NCBI RefSeq assembly: GCF_947251545.1
Contig: NZ_OX366362.1
Span: 1,302,001-1,366,000 of the forward strand
Direction: 5' to 3'
DNA from: Wolbachia endosymbiont (group A) of Anomoia purmunda
GTDB taxonomy: Bacteria; Pseudomonadota; Alphaproteobacteria; Rickettsiales; Anaplasmataceae
DNA: 64,000 nucleotides
The notes under the pieces were generated by a model, which saw nothing but the letters and a program-made list of their open reading frames with translations, was not told the origin of the DNA and did not search any database. Shown here in pieces: positions 1 through 10,496 of this stretch. Position 1 is the stretch's first letter. Each line of letters begins with the position of its first letter. The position numbers and the translations under genes were made by a program.

Positions 1-2106
<2,106 letters not shown>

Positions 2107-2262
2107 TTATTTATACAAGTTAATTGATGTTACATTCAGATATACTAGTTAGCAACATTTTTAAACTGATAACCCATGTTAAAAGCACAACTTTACGAGT
2201 ATCTGTTCAGATGCATGGCTAATGTACAAATACTGAAACAAAAATTCCAGTGCTCCCTTTCT

Positions 2263-2454
2263 TGTCATCCCAGTGCTTGACACTGGGATCCAGATTGGGC
2301 ACTAAGTTGGTAAACACGAAAGCGCTTTACAACGTTTTTGATGGAACTGTGTGAAAGGACTGGATGCCAGTGTCACGCACTGGCATGACACCCATTTGTT
2401 CCTATAGTTGTCTTTTCTCGTCTACCTTATTTTGCCACTCTGCTGAACAGATAC
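2263..2454. repeat. WPE palindromes and a GTATCTGTTCAG-type repeat in the gyrB-sco gap
   Basis: The 480-base gap between the gyrB start and the Sco1-like gene holds no convincing gene. It contains a palindrome at 2263-2293 (CCCAGTGCTTGACACTGGG core), a variant at 2360-2390 (GCCAGTGTCACGCACTGGC core), and at 2419-2454 a non-palindromic 36-bp repeat ending GCTGAACAGATAC. That second repeat recurs at 8528-8564, 8802-8839 and, diverged, 25109-25134. A shorter piece beginning GTATCTGTTCAG is also at about 2200-2213. Confidence 0.85.
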
Positions 2455-2577
2455 CTTTACGAATGTTTATTTTTGAAGACAGCAAATAGTGTCATTCCAA
2501 TGCGTCTTCCTGGTGAAGATTAAATTATAATGCTCATGCAGTTGCATGCTCGACTAATTAACAGAAAAATCTATAAT

Positions 2578-3186
2578 TCAGTTTACGTATTTTCTTATCT
2601 CAACCAAAATCTTATCAGATTGACTTTCGTCTGAATTTAAATCGGCTGCAAAGTGTGTAACATATTTTCCTCCAGGGCCAATAAGATATATTATCGAAGA
2701 ATGGTTGATTTCTTCTTCTCCACCAACTTTGCTAGCGTATACTTTATACTTTGCAATTACTTCGTCTATTTTTTCTCTTTCACCAGTTAGCATTTGTATT
2801 CTGCGGTCAAATTGCTGTTGAAATTCTTTAAGTCTTTCCGTGCTATCGCGCTCAGGATCAACTGTGATGAAGAATGTTTGTAGCTTGTTGTTAGTTTTCT
2901 CATCTAACTTTGCAAGTGTTTCTGAAATTATTCCAAGGTTCATAGGGCAAATTCTTTTGCATGAGGAAAACCCAAAGAAAATCATCATGTATTTATCTTT
3001 AAAATCACTACTGCGCAGGATCTGTCCGTCCTGATTAATTAAAGAAAAATCTCCTCCTATCTTAACTTCTGCGTTGTGAATCGCTGCTGGGGCAAATATG
3101 CCTTTTTTAGTGAAATAACAATAACCTAAAAAAACAACTGCTAATGCTGCTAGCACATTAGATAACAATCTTATAAACCTTACCAT
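2578..3186 (-). CDS. Sco1/SenC family copper chaperone for cytochrome oxidase
   Basis: Membrane-anchored thioredoxin-fold protein that delivers copper to, or reduces, the CuA site of cytochrome c oxidase. The 202-residue protein has an N-terminal membrane anchor (about residues 7-25), then the family signature FFGFSSCKRICP with the CxxxC copper cysteines at C76 and C80, and the conserved third ligand H162 in NHSSIIYLIGPGG. Length matches the family. It lies 44 bp downstream of dnaQ in the same direction. A Sco protein fits the heme A synthase gene at 33.8 kb: both serve the terminal oxidase. Exact paralogue naming is not possible from sequence. Confidence 0.92.
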   Translation of the reverse strand: MVRFIRLLSNVLAALAVVFLGYCYFTKKGIFAPAAIHNAEVKIGGDFSLINQDGQILRSSDFKDKYMMIFFGFSSCKRICPMNLGIISETLAKLDEKTNNKLQTFFITVDPERDSTERLKEFQQQFDRRIQMLTGEREKIDEVIAKYKVYASKVGGEEEINHSSIIYLIGPGGKYVTHFAADLNSDESQSDKILVEIRKYVN

Positions 3187-3230
3187 TAGAATGCTCTCAG
3201 TAAAATTAAATTGTATCTTTATTGGTTAAC

Positions 3231-3926
3231 CTACTCAATATATTTATTCCAAAGTGTATTGTTAATTTTGTCTAACAGTTTCTTATGTTCATCAATTTCT
3301 TCACTATTTGGTGAATGTTCTCTGGGAGTTAGATTACGCACTTTATGCTGAACGAATGTGGAGTTACTGTCCTGATTGCATTCATTATCAAACAGAAAGG
3401 TTTGTAACCCTCCTGTAAGTTCAACATATACCTTTGCAAGCAATTGAGCATCAACTAGTGCTCCGTGCAATTCTCTATTCTCTAGCGATATATCAAAACG
3501 CTTACATAATGCATTCAAAGAAGCAGGTGATCCTGCGAATTTTTTCCTCGCAAGAGGTAATGTATCTAGCACTCTATCTGAGGAAATTAACCCGGCATTC
3601 AGCTTGCTTAACTCCATGTTAAGGAACTTAACATCGAATTCAGCATTGTGAATTACCAAAATATCATTAGATATAAAGTCAAGAAATTCAAGTGCAACAT
3701 CTGAAAATAATGGTTTATCTTCTAAAAATTCTTCACTAACACCGTGAATCTTAAACGAGTGATAAGGTATATCTCTTTCTGGGTTAAGGTACCGATGGAA
3801 TACTTTACCTGTTGGAATGCGGTTAATTAATTCCACACACCCTATTTCAATAATTCGATGACCAGATCCAGTGTCAAGACCTGTTGTTTCAGTGTCAAGT
3901 ACTATTTCGCGTAGCTTGCTTTCCAT
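3231..3926 (-). CDS. dnaQ: DNA polymerase III epsilon subunit (3'-5' proofreading exonuclease)
   Basis: Proofreading exonuclease of the replicative polymerase. The 231 residues show the DEDDh set: D11 and E13 in VLDTETTGLD (Exo I), D98 in VIHNAEFDVKFLN (Exo II), and H154/D159 in HGALVDAQLLA (Exo III). The exonuclease domain spans about residues 7-172; the remaining about 60 residues would hold the segment that binds the alpha subunit. Start ATG gives MESKLREIVLDTETT with little upstream room. It is 17 bp downstream of the timA-like gene, so probably co-transcribed with it and the Sco gene. Confidence 0.95.
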   Translation of the reverse strand: MESKLREIVLDTETTGLDTGSGHRIIEIGCVELINRIPTGKVFHRYLNPERDIPYHSFKIHGVSEEFLEDKPLFSDVALEFLDFISNDILVIHNAEFDVKFLNMELSKLNAGLISSDRVLDTLPLARKKFAGSPASLNALCKRFDISLENRELHGALVDAQLLAKVYVELTGGLQTFLFDNECNQDSNSTFVQHKVRNLTPREHSPNSEEIDEHKKLLDKINNTLWNKYIE

Positions 3927-3943
3927 TTCAAATAAAACTAATC

Positions 3944-4588
3944 TTACTTGCCATTTGTCTTATCATTATTTGTCTTTTTATAGTGAATAGAAACAAGCAA
4001 ACAGCTTGGGTCTGATGAATTAACATTTTTTTTGAATTGCCATACATCCTCAACTTTATTAATGGTGGATGTACTACCTGATATGATATCTCCTTTATTA
4101 TTTTTAACGAAGTTAATTTGCTCTGAAAGGAAATATACTACAATAAACACCACATTTTTTACTAGCTTTATTTCTAAAATCTTTTGTGAAACGATAGAAA
4201 CAATTATAGACTCGTGCACCTCTTTACGATGTTTAATCTTCTCTACGAAGTTGTTGTATAAATCTTTATCCAAGAGAGATTTTAACTGGGGCAGATTTCC
4301 TTGATTGAAATATTTTATTATTAATTCAAAAGCTATGCTTGAACCTTCTATAAAGTGGGAAATGGAGAAGTTCTTGTTTTTTTGTAATATTTGTTCATAA
4401 GTAACTTTTATTGAACTTTTGTTGTTGCTATCAATGTAACCCTCAATGTTTTCTACTACATCTTCTCTACTTTGACTTACATCCAATACACTAGTTAGGT
4501 TTTTTAGGTTGGCTGACCTTCCTAAAGAATTATACAAACGTGAAAGAATGAACGCCGCTAATAAAGCATATATTACAAGCTCTATCAT
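3944..4588 (-). CDS. TimA/Tim44-like membrane-anchored protein
   Basis: A 214-residue protein with a single N-terminal membrane segment (MIELVIYALLAAFILSRLYN) followed by a charged linker and a C-terminal Tim44-like domain from about residue 75 (SHFIEGSSIAFELIIKYFNQ onward). Bacterial Tim44 relatives (TimA) are inner-membrane proteins of poorly defined role. It is transcribed divergently from secB and followed by dnaQ; the same neighbourhood is common in alphaproteobacteria, which supports the assignment. Function in protein insertion is inferred from family only. Confidence 0.8.
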   Translation of the reverse strand: MIELVIYALLAAFILSRLYNSLGRSANLKNLTSVLDVSQSREDVVENIEGYIDSNNKSSIKVTYEQILQKNKNFSISHFIEGSSIAFELIIKYFNQGNLPQLKSLLDKDLYNNFVEKIKHRKEVHESIIVSIVSQKILEIKLVKNVVFIVVYFLSEQINFVKNNKGDIISGSTSTINKVEDVWQFKKNVNSSDPSCLLVSIHYKKTNNDKTNGK

Positions 4589-4674
4589 AGTAACTCAACT
4601 CCTTGGCATATAAAGTATCCGAATATTATTAATTATTAATGAAAATATGTTTTTCATATCAACTTATAATCAGG

Positions 4675-4703
4675 TTTGCTATTCGTTTGTAAATGAATAT
4701 ATT
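4675..4703 (+). promoter_or_regulatory. Predicted secB promoter
   Basis: TTTGCT at 4675-4680, 17-bp spacer, TATATT at 4698-4703, about 50 bp before the secB ATG. A second AT-rich candidate TATAAT lies at 4665-4670. The gene itself has a strong Shine-Dalgarno, AAAGGAG, ending about 9 bp before ATG 4753. Visual prediction only. Confidence 0.4.
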
Positions 4704-4752
4704 ATATAAGAAAGTATTAAATATCTCAACTTAATTAAAGGAGACGTAAGAA

Positions 4753-5256
4753 ATGCCACAACAAAAAATGAGAATTCACGGTCAATATGTTAAAGATCTA
4801 TCGTTTGAGAATCCGAATTCGCCATTCCTTTCTTCTAGTAGAGCTCCCGATATTAATGTAATGGTTAATATCAATTCAGCGAAATTAGAAGGAATGGAAA
4901 ACAAAGAAGGAGCGAATGAAGAAAAATCTTTCCATGAAATTACTTTACATATAGAAGTCAGAGCAACAGTAAAAGATGAAGGCATAAAAGATGGTGTAGC
5001 TTTCATTTGTGAGACGAAATATTGTGGTATTTTTTCAATAGAAAATTTTAAAGAGTTGAGTGAGGAAGAGGTAAGACAAGCTTTGTTTATTGGCGGACCT
5101 ACTTTTCTTTTCCCTTTTGCAAGAGAAATAATTGCAAGAGTTACAAGTAGTGGTGGATTTCCCCCACTGATGCTAGATCCTATAGATTTTGAAACTATGT
5201 ATGAGCAGCAAGGTCAACAACAAAAAAGTAACGGTAGTAATTCCAATTTTAACTAA
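4753..5256 (+). CDS. secB: Protein-export chaperone SecB
   Basis: Tetrameric cytosolic chaperone that keeps exported preproteins unfolded and hands them to SecA. The 167-residue protein begins MPQQKMRIHGQYVKDLSFEN with the family pattern ENPNSP, has the central beta-sheet region (ITLHIEVRATVKD) and the C-terminal helix beginning FPPLMLDPIDFETMYEQQ, where the SecA-contacting tail is located. Length is normal for alphaproteobacterial SecB. The consensus Shine-Dalgarno AAAGGAG decides the start. It faces away from timA-dnaQ; a palindrome block follows the stop. Confidence 0.96.
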   Translation: MPQQKMRIHGQYVKDLSFENPNSPFLSSSRAPDINVMVNINSAKLEGMENKEGANEEKSFHEITLHIEVRATVKDEGIKDGVAFICETKYCGIFSIENFKELSEEEVRQALFIGGPTFLFPFAREIIARVTSSGGFPPLMLDPIDFETMYEQQGQQQKSNGSNSNFN

Positions 5257-5320
5257 TACAGTATAATATATAGCTGAAAATAGCTGTGCTACTGAGGTAC
5301 CAAAGGAGGAAATATCTGAA

Positions 5321-5836
5321 ATGAGGCAGAATATGCGTAATAATTTTGAATGTGATCTATATATTCAGTTGTCATCCAAATGTACTTCATCCTTGTCATC
5401 CAGGTGCAAATTATTCTTGTCATCCCAGTGCGTGACACTGGGATCTAGTTCACAACTGTACGAACGTTGCAATGTGACACGATGTTGCATAATAAATGAT
5501 GTCATTCCAGTGCGTGACACTGGAATCCAGTTCTTATTATACAGCTATCTGGTGTACTTATTTAAAATTAAGTTTTCTGGATCTCAGTGCCAAAGCACTG
5601 GGATGACACCCTTCCTGGCGGAGATTATTCTCAAATCACAATGTTCGTACAGTTGTGGATCCAGTTTCGTTGTTCAATTTCATCAAAAGTGTTGTATAGC
5701 GTGCTTATTTGCAATCAAATTTTCTGGATCCCAGTGTCTGGGCACTGGGATGACATTGGTAGTTATGCTTACTCTACTGCAACACGTGACGTTCGTACAG
5801 TTGTGTGTCACGCACTGGAATGATATCATTAGTTGA
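5321..5836 (+). other. 171-codon frame made almost entirely of WPE palindromes
   Basis: An open frame with a near-consensus Shine-Dalgarno (AAAGGAGG, 5302-5309) 11 bases before its ATG. Only about the first 16 residues (MRQNMRNNFECDLYIQ) are non-repeat; the rest reads across successive palindromes, giving low-complexity Cys/Ser-rich text such as [10 protein letters not shown]. It may be the 5' stub of a gene destroyed by palindrome insertion, or a chance frame. I do not call it a functional gene. Confidence 0.25.
5380..5830. repeat. WPE palindrome block between secB and acnA
   Basis: Five to six copies of the CCCAGTGC...GCACTGGG palindrome in about 450 bp, at roughly 5395-5453 (two units), 5500-5535, 5577-5608, 5722-5755 and a half copy at 5805-5826. 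Spacers repeat short phrases, for example GTACGAACGTTGC / ACGTTCGTACAGTTGTG, so larger repeat units than the palindromes themselves have been duplicated here. No terminator or tRNA seen. Confidence 0.85.
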
Positions 5837-5863
5837 TTTTTCACTTAAAAATGGTTATGCAGG

Positions 5864-8458
5864 ATGAATAATTCTTTAAACGCAAAAACGACTTTAAACA
5901 TTGACGGGAAGTCATACAACTATTTTAGCCTAAGTAGTGCTAGTGAATTTTTAGGAATAGATGTGACTAAATTGCCCTGCTCACTTAAGGTTCTGCTTGA
6001 AAATTTATTACGCAATGAAGATGGAGTAAACGTAAAGCTGGATGACATAAGAGTACTAGCAGACTGCGTTAATAAACACACTAATCACGAAATTAGCTAT
6101 AAACCAGCAAGGGTGTTGATGCAAGATTTTACAGGGGTTCCTGCTGTTGTTGATCTAGCTTCAATGCGGAGCTATGTTAAGAAAAATGGAGGAAACCCGA
6201 GCAACATAAATCCGTCTGTACCGGTTGATCTTGTGATTGACCATTCTGTTCAAGTAGATAGTTATGGAAGTGTTTCCGCATTCAGTAAGAATGTTGAGCT
6301 AGAAGTAAAAAGAAATTTGGAGAGATATCAATTTTTAAAGTGGGGGGAATCGTCCTTCACAAATTTTAGAGTAGTGCCGCCTGGCACAGGGATTTGCCAC
6401 CAAGTGAATCTTGAATATTTAGCGCAAGTTGTGTGTAATAATGATGGAGTCATATATCCTGATACTTTAGTTGGTACTGACAGCCATACTACAATGGTTA
6501 ACGGATTATCAGTTCTTGGTTGGGGTGTTGGAGGTATAGAAGCTGAGTCTGTGATGCTTGGTCAACCAATTAGTATGGTGATTCCAGAAGTAGTTGGATT
6601 TAAATTAATTGGCAGATTATCGGAAGGAGTAACTGCGACTGATTTAGTGCTGACGGTTACCAATATCCTAAGAACAAAAGGCGTTGTTGGTAAGTTTGTA
6701 GAATTTTATGGTGATGGTTTAGATTATTTATCTTTGGCAGATAGAGCCACTATAGCAAACATGGCCCCGGAGTATGGCGCAACTTGTGGATTTTTTCCAA
6801 TTGATCAGAAAACACTCGATTATTTACATTTAACAGGGCGACCAGAAGAGCTGATCAAATTAGTTGAAGTCTATTCAAAAGAGCAGGGATTGTGGCGCAG
6901 CAATGACGAATTAGCATTTTTTGACACACTAGAGCTTGATTTATCAAGCGTGAAGCCAGTAATGGCTGGTCCCAAAAGACCACAAGATAAGGTTTTTCTT
7001 TCACAAGTGGCAGAGTCTTTTTCTAAATCATTTTCAGTTAATGAGTCAAAGGAAAGCGATAAACTCCAAGATGGAAGTGTAGTTATTGCAGCAATAACAA
7101 GCTGCACTAATACTTCTAATCCAAGTGTGATGATTGCTGCAGGTCTTGTAGCTCGTAATGCAATTAAACTTGGATTAAAATCAAAGCCTTGGGTTAAAAC
7201 TTCTCTTGCTCCAGGGTCACAAGTTGTAACAGAATATTTAGAAAAGTCTGGATTGCAGGTAGATCTAAATGCTTTGGGTTTTAATCTAGTTGGATATGGT
7301 TGCACAACTTGCATTGGGAATTCTGGTCCACTTAATAAAGATATAGAAGATGGCATTAAAAACAAAAACTTAACCGTTGCTGCAGTTTTATCTGGCAATC
7401 GTAACTTTGAAGGAAGAATTCATCCGTTAGTCAAAGCTAATTACTTGGCATCTCCGCCACTTGTTGTTGCATATGCACTTGCTGGTACTGTGCAAACTGA
7501 TTTGACAAAAGATTCAATATGCAAAGATAAGAATGGAAATGATATCTATCTCAAAGATATATGGCCAACAAACAATGAAATCGAAGATTGCGTTAAAAGT
7601 GTAGTAACACGTGAGATGTTCATACAAAAGTATAAGGATGTTTTTTCTGGTGATGAACATTGGCGAAAGATAAAGTATGAAAAAAGTGAAATCTATAATT
7701 GGGATGCAAACAGCACTTACATACAAGATCCGCCCTATTTTGATAATTTATCACCTAAAAATAATAAAATCGATATAAAAGGTGCACAAATATTGGCAAT
7801 GTTTGGCGATAGCGTAACCACTGATCACATTTCCCCTGCTGGAAATATTGCTTCAAGTAGTCCTGCAGGTATATATTTAAAAAATCTTGGGATTGAGCCA
7901 CAGGACTTTAATTCGTATGGATCTCGTCGTGGTAACCACAATGTAATGATGCGTGGGACTTTTGCTAACATTAGAATAAAAAATGAAATGGTAAGCATCG
8001 AAGGTGGATATACAAAATATATTCCTTCTCAAGAAACGATGTCAATTTTTGATGCAGCAATGCGTTACAAGGAAAATAATGTACCTCTAATCATTGTTGC
8101 AGGAAAAGAATATGGCACAGGTTCAAGTAGGGATTGGGCAGCAAAGGGTACTTTATTGTTGGGGATTAAAGTTGTAATTGCAGAAAGCTTTGAGCGTATA
8201 CATAGGTCCAACTTAGTTGGCATGGGTGTTCTTCCACTTATATTCCAAAATGGAATAACCAGAAAGATATTTGATGGTAGCGAGGTAATAAGCATAAAAG
8301 GTGAAATAGTGCCAGGTGGAAATCTAGAATGCGTCATCAAAAGAAAGGATAATTCAAAGCAATCAATTCAACTCAAATGTTGTGTACAAACCGCAACTGA
8401 GATTAAATACTTGATGTGTGGTGGAGTGTTGAGCTACATACTTGCACAATCCTTTTAA
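5864..8458 (+). CDS. acnA: Aconitate hydratase A
   Basis: TCA-cycle enzyme that isomerises citrate to isocitrate with a [4Fe-4S] cluster. The 864-residue protein carries the cluster cysteines C414 (TSCTNTSNPSV), C480 and C483 (GYGCTTCIGNSGP); the 66-residue spacing equals that of E. coli AcnA. Other signatures: TDSHTTMVNGLSVLGWGVGG near residue 205 and the C-terminal swivel domain with GKEYGTGSSRDWAAKG. Length is close to the AcnA/IRP class, not AcnB. No strong Shine-Dalgarno precedes ATG 5864. Stands alone between two palindrome-containing gaps; partner of gltA (57.8 kb) in the cycle. Confidence 0.97.
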   Translation: MNNSLNAKTTLNIDGKSYNYFSLSSASEFLGIDVTKLPCSLKVLLENLLRNEDGVNVKLDDIRVLADCVNKHTNHEISYKPARVLMQDFTGVPAVVDLASMRSYVKKNGGNPSNINPSVPVDLVIDHSVQVDSYGSVSAFSKNVELEVKRNLERYQFLKWGESSFTNFRVVPPGTGICHQVNLEYLAQVVCNNDGVIYPDTLVGTDSHTTMVNGLSVLGWGVGGIEAESVMLGQPISMVIPEVVGFKLIGRLSEGVTATDLVLTVTNILRTKGVVGKFVEFYGDGLDYLSLADRATIANMAPEYGATCGFFPIDQKTLDYLHLTGRPEELIKLVEVYSKEQGLWRSNDELAFFDTLELDLSSVKPVMAGPKRPQDKVFLSQVAESFSKSFSVNESKESDKLQDGSVVIAAITSCTNTSNPSVMIAAGLVARNAIKLGLKSKPWVKTSLAPGSQVVTEYLEKSGLQVDLNALGFNLVGYGCTTCIGNSGPLNKDIEDGIKNKNLTVAAVLSGNRNFEGRIHPLVKANYLASPPLVVAYALAGTVQTDLTKDSICKDKNGNDIYLKDIWPTNNEIEDCVKSVVTREMFIQKYKDVFSGDEHWRKIKYEKSEIYNWDANSTYIQDPPYFDNLSPKNNKIDIKGAQILAMFGDSVTTDHISPAGNIASSSPAGIYLKNLGIEPQDFNSYGSRRGNHNVMMRGTFANIRIKNEMVSIEGGYTKYIPSQETMSIFDAAMRYKENNVPLIIVAGKEYGTGSSRDWAAKGTLLLGIKVVIAESFERIHRSNLVGMGVLPLIFQNGITRKIFDGSEVISIKGEIVPGGNLECVIKRKDNSKQSIQLKCCVQTATEIKYLMCGGVLSYILAQSF

Positions 8459-8527
8459 AGTTATTGCAGTAAGATTATAGCAGTATTGGAAGTTTATTGT
8501 CTGTAAGTTTTAAGTAAACACGCAATT

Positions 8528-8750
8528 GTATCTGTTCAGCAGAGTGGCAAAATAGGTAGACAAGATAAATCAAAAAATCAAGAAAAAGTGAGTTTACAAC
8601 AAATGATGTCATCCCAGTGCCCAGACACTGGAATCCAGCTTTTTCATAATCATCAAAACGTTGTATTTTAACATAAAACGGCTACTTTTATGCTTACTAA
8701 CTTAATAAAATTCCTGGATCCCAGTGTCTGGGCACTGGGATGACACCATT
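8528..8750. repeat. GTATCTGTTCAG repeat and two WPE palindromes downstream of acnA
   Basis: The 334-base gap after acnA holds a 37-bp GTATCTGTTCAG-type repeat (8528-8564; inverted relative to the copies at 2419-2454 and 8802-8839) and WPE palindromes at about 8605-8637 and 8714-8748. No gene or clear terminator is visible. Confidence 0.8.
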
Positions 8751-8792
8751 TATTGTAAGGACTTACCTCACATTTACTCTATGATTATCTTT

Positions 8793-10079
8793 TTAGATCA
8801 CCTTGTCTACCTTATTCTGCCACTCCGCTGAACGGATACGTTTTTTTGCCTTCAGGCTTATAACTAAAACTACTGTACCACCTAAACAAGCACAAATTGG
8901 AATGGTACTAAGAGCATATTGATAAGCATAAAGATCATACAACTTAACCCCATCTTCACTTAAAGTTCCAGACCAAGATAAGTCTAGGATTTTGCCTATC
9001 ACGGTGTGGAAAAATGAACCACCTAACATGTTTATGCTGTTTAAAAATGCTGTAACAGTCCATAAATTTTTCGTCTCTACTAATTCGCTACCTACAGCAA
9101 ACATTATAACTTGGTAGCAGCACATAATCCCTACAGAGAAAAGGAGACAAGATAGTGCAAGTGCATCGTATGTTTTGTTCATTAAGAGTAATATAAAAGC
9201 TGGTGCCGTACTGAATCCGCACATTGCAATAACGGTATAATTACTCAATTTTTTGCTGAGCCAAGCTAATAATGGTCCACCAAGAAGTATACCGAAAAAT
9301 ATAAATGACGCAATACCAGCTGCATCACCTCTGTTTAAGTTATAGGCTGTCGCTAGATATGCAACTCCCCAAACATCAGCAAGTCCTTCTAATGAGCCTG
9401 CCATCAGGAAATTAGAGAGGGCCAAACACCAAATCAATCGGGAAGTAAGAATAGATTTCAAATTACCTATTCTAAATTGCTCGTCTGAAGCCATAACTTT
9501 TGTATTTTGTGGTGGACACAAAGCAAAGTATGCTGCAAAACCAATTATTATTGATATTACTCCAAGTGTTAAAGCAACATTTTGCCATTCATAATTTTCT
9601 ATTAGTAAACTTATGGGTTTGCCTCCGTAAATCGCACCCATAAACCCCAAGGTAAATGAAAAACCTATCATCCTTGCATATTGATCTTTAGGAAACCACT
9701 CTGAAACTACCTTAGAAACACCTAAAAACCCAGTTGCAGAGCATGCCCCTATTAAAAATCTACCTAATACTGCCAAGTAGAAATTGTTTGTATATGTAAA
9801 CATTAAAGTAGCAATACCACAAAACGTAGCGGACACAAATACAACATATCGTGCACCAAATCTATCCAGTAAAATTGCAATTGGTATTTGCATTCCAGAA
9901 TAACCACAGTAATAAAATGCTGCAAGTACTCCAAAGTGGCTAGCACCTATAGAGAACTGATCTATGATCTGATGCATCATTAGTCCAGGCCAAAGACGTA
10001 AGATAAACTGATATGCAAAAAAAGATAATGGAAAAAACCACATAAAAAATGGCAAACATCTATGTTTAATAGTAAGCAT
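8793..10079 (-). CDS. MFS permease, substrate unknown
   Basis: A 428-residue major facilitator with about 12 hydrophobic segments. The loop-2 motif LLDRFGARYVV after the second segment and LGRFLIGACSA in the fourth place it in the MFS; the EWFPKDQYARMIGFSFTLG stretch resembles organic-anion/proline-betaine-type MFS proteins frequent in Rickettsiales. The last 15 residues (RIRSAEWQNKVDKVI) are encoded entirely by the GTATCTGTTCAG-type intergenic repeat at 8802-8839, so the original C-terminus has been replaced or extended. Substrate cannot be read from sequence. It is transcribed away from putA. Confidence 0.88.
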   Translation of the reverse strand: MLTIKHRCLPFFMWFFPLSFFAYQFILRLWPGLMMHQIIDQFSIGASHFGVLAAFYYCGYSGMQIPIAILLDRFGARYVVFVSATFCGIATLMFTYTNNFYLAVLGRFLIGACSATGFLGVSKVVSEWFPKDQYARMIGFSFTLGFMGAIYGGKPISLLIENYEWQNVALTLGVISIIIGFAAYFALCPPQNTKVMASDEQFRIGNLKSILTSRLIWCLALSNFLMAGSLEGLADVWGVAYLATAYNLNRGDAAGIASFIFFGILLGGPLLAWLSKKLSNYTVIAMCGFSTAPAFILLLMNKTYDALALSCLLFSVGIMCCYQVIMFAVGSELVETKNLWTVTAFLNSINMLGGSFFHTVIGKILDLSWSGTLSEDGVKLYDLYAYQYALSTIPICACLGGTVVLVISLKAKKRIRSAEWQNKVDKVI

Positions 10080-10422
10080 AAAAACCTCAATTTATTAATT
10101 ATTTAAAAATTTTGACAATGAAAAAGAGCTGTAAGGATATGTACCGGCCTTAGCCGACAATAATGAAAGAAGTAATAATGAAATTAGAATGCTTGTAGTA
10201 CATCAAACTTTAAGTTATAAATATAATTCTTATTTTATGCTACTAAGCTTTGCCATAAAGTCAACAACTTTATTTCTGTAATATCACATTTATGGAAATT
10301 TTTTTCAAAAAGGTAGAGATTTTAAGAAAAATTAAAGGAAGGGAGCGTTACTAATTCCTCACAAAACTGCACTTGCGGCTCCCATTTAGGCTTCTTCATC
10401 CTAGCCCTTTTGTAAATAACAA

Positions 10423-10450
10423 TTTGCTCTGTGCAAAGTTATGATATAAT
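10423..10450 (+). promoter_or_regulatory. Predicted putA promoter in the divergent gap
   Basis: The 417-base gap 10080-10496 between the divergent MFS gene and putA shows no gene. TTTGCT at 10423-10428 and TATAAT at 10445-10450 (16-bp spacer) lie 46 bp before the putA ATG; GGAG at 10483-10486 serves as Shine-Dalgarno. Visual prediction. Confidence 0.45.
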
Positions 10451-10496
10451 TTCACCATACATATGGTGTCGGAGTATTTTTTGGAGATAATTATAT

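Noticed and set aside
5380..5830. Regular spacing of palindromes suggested a CRISPR array
   Set aside because: Spacers are not unique or of constant length, units are inverted and diverged, and no cas genes occur.
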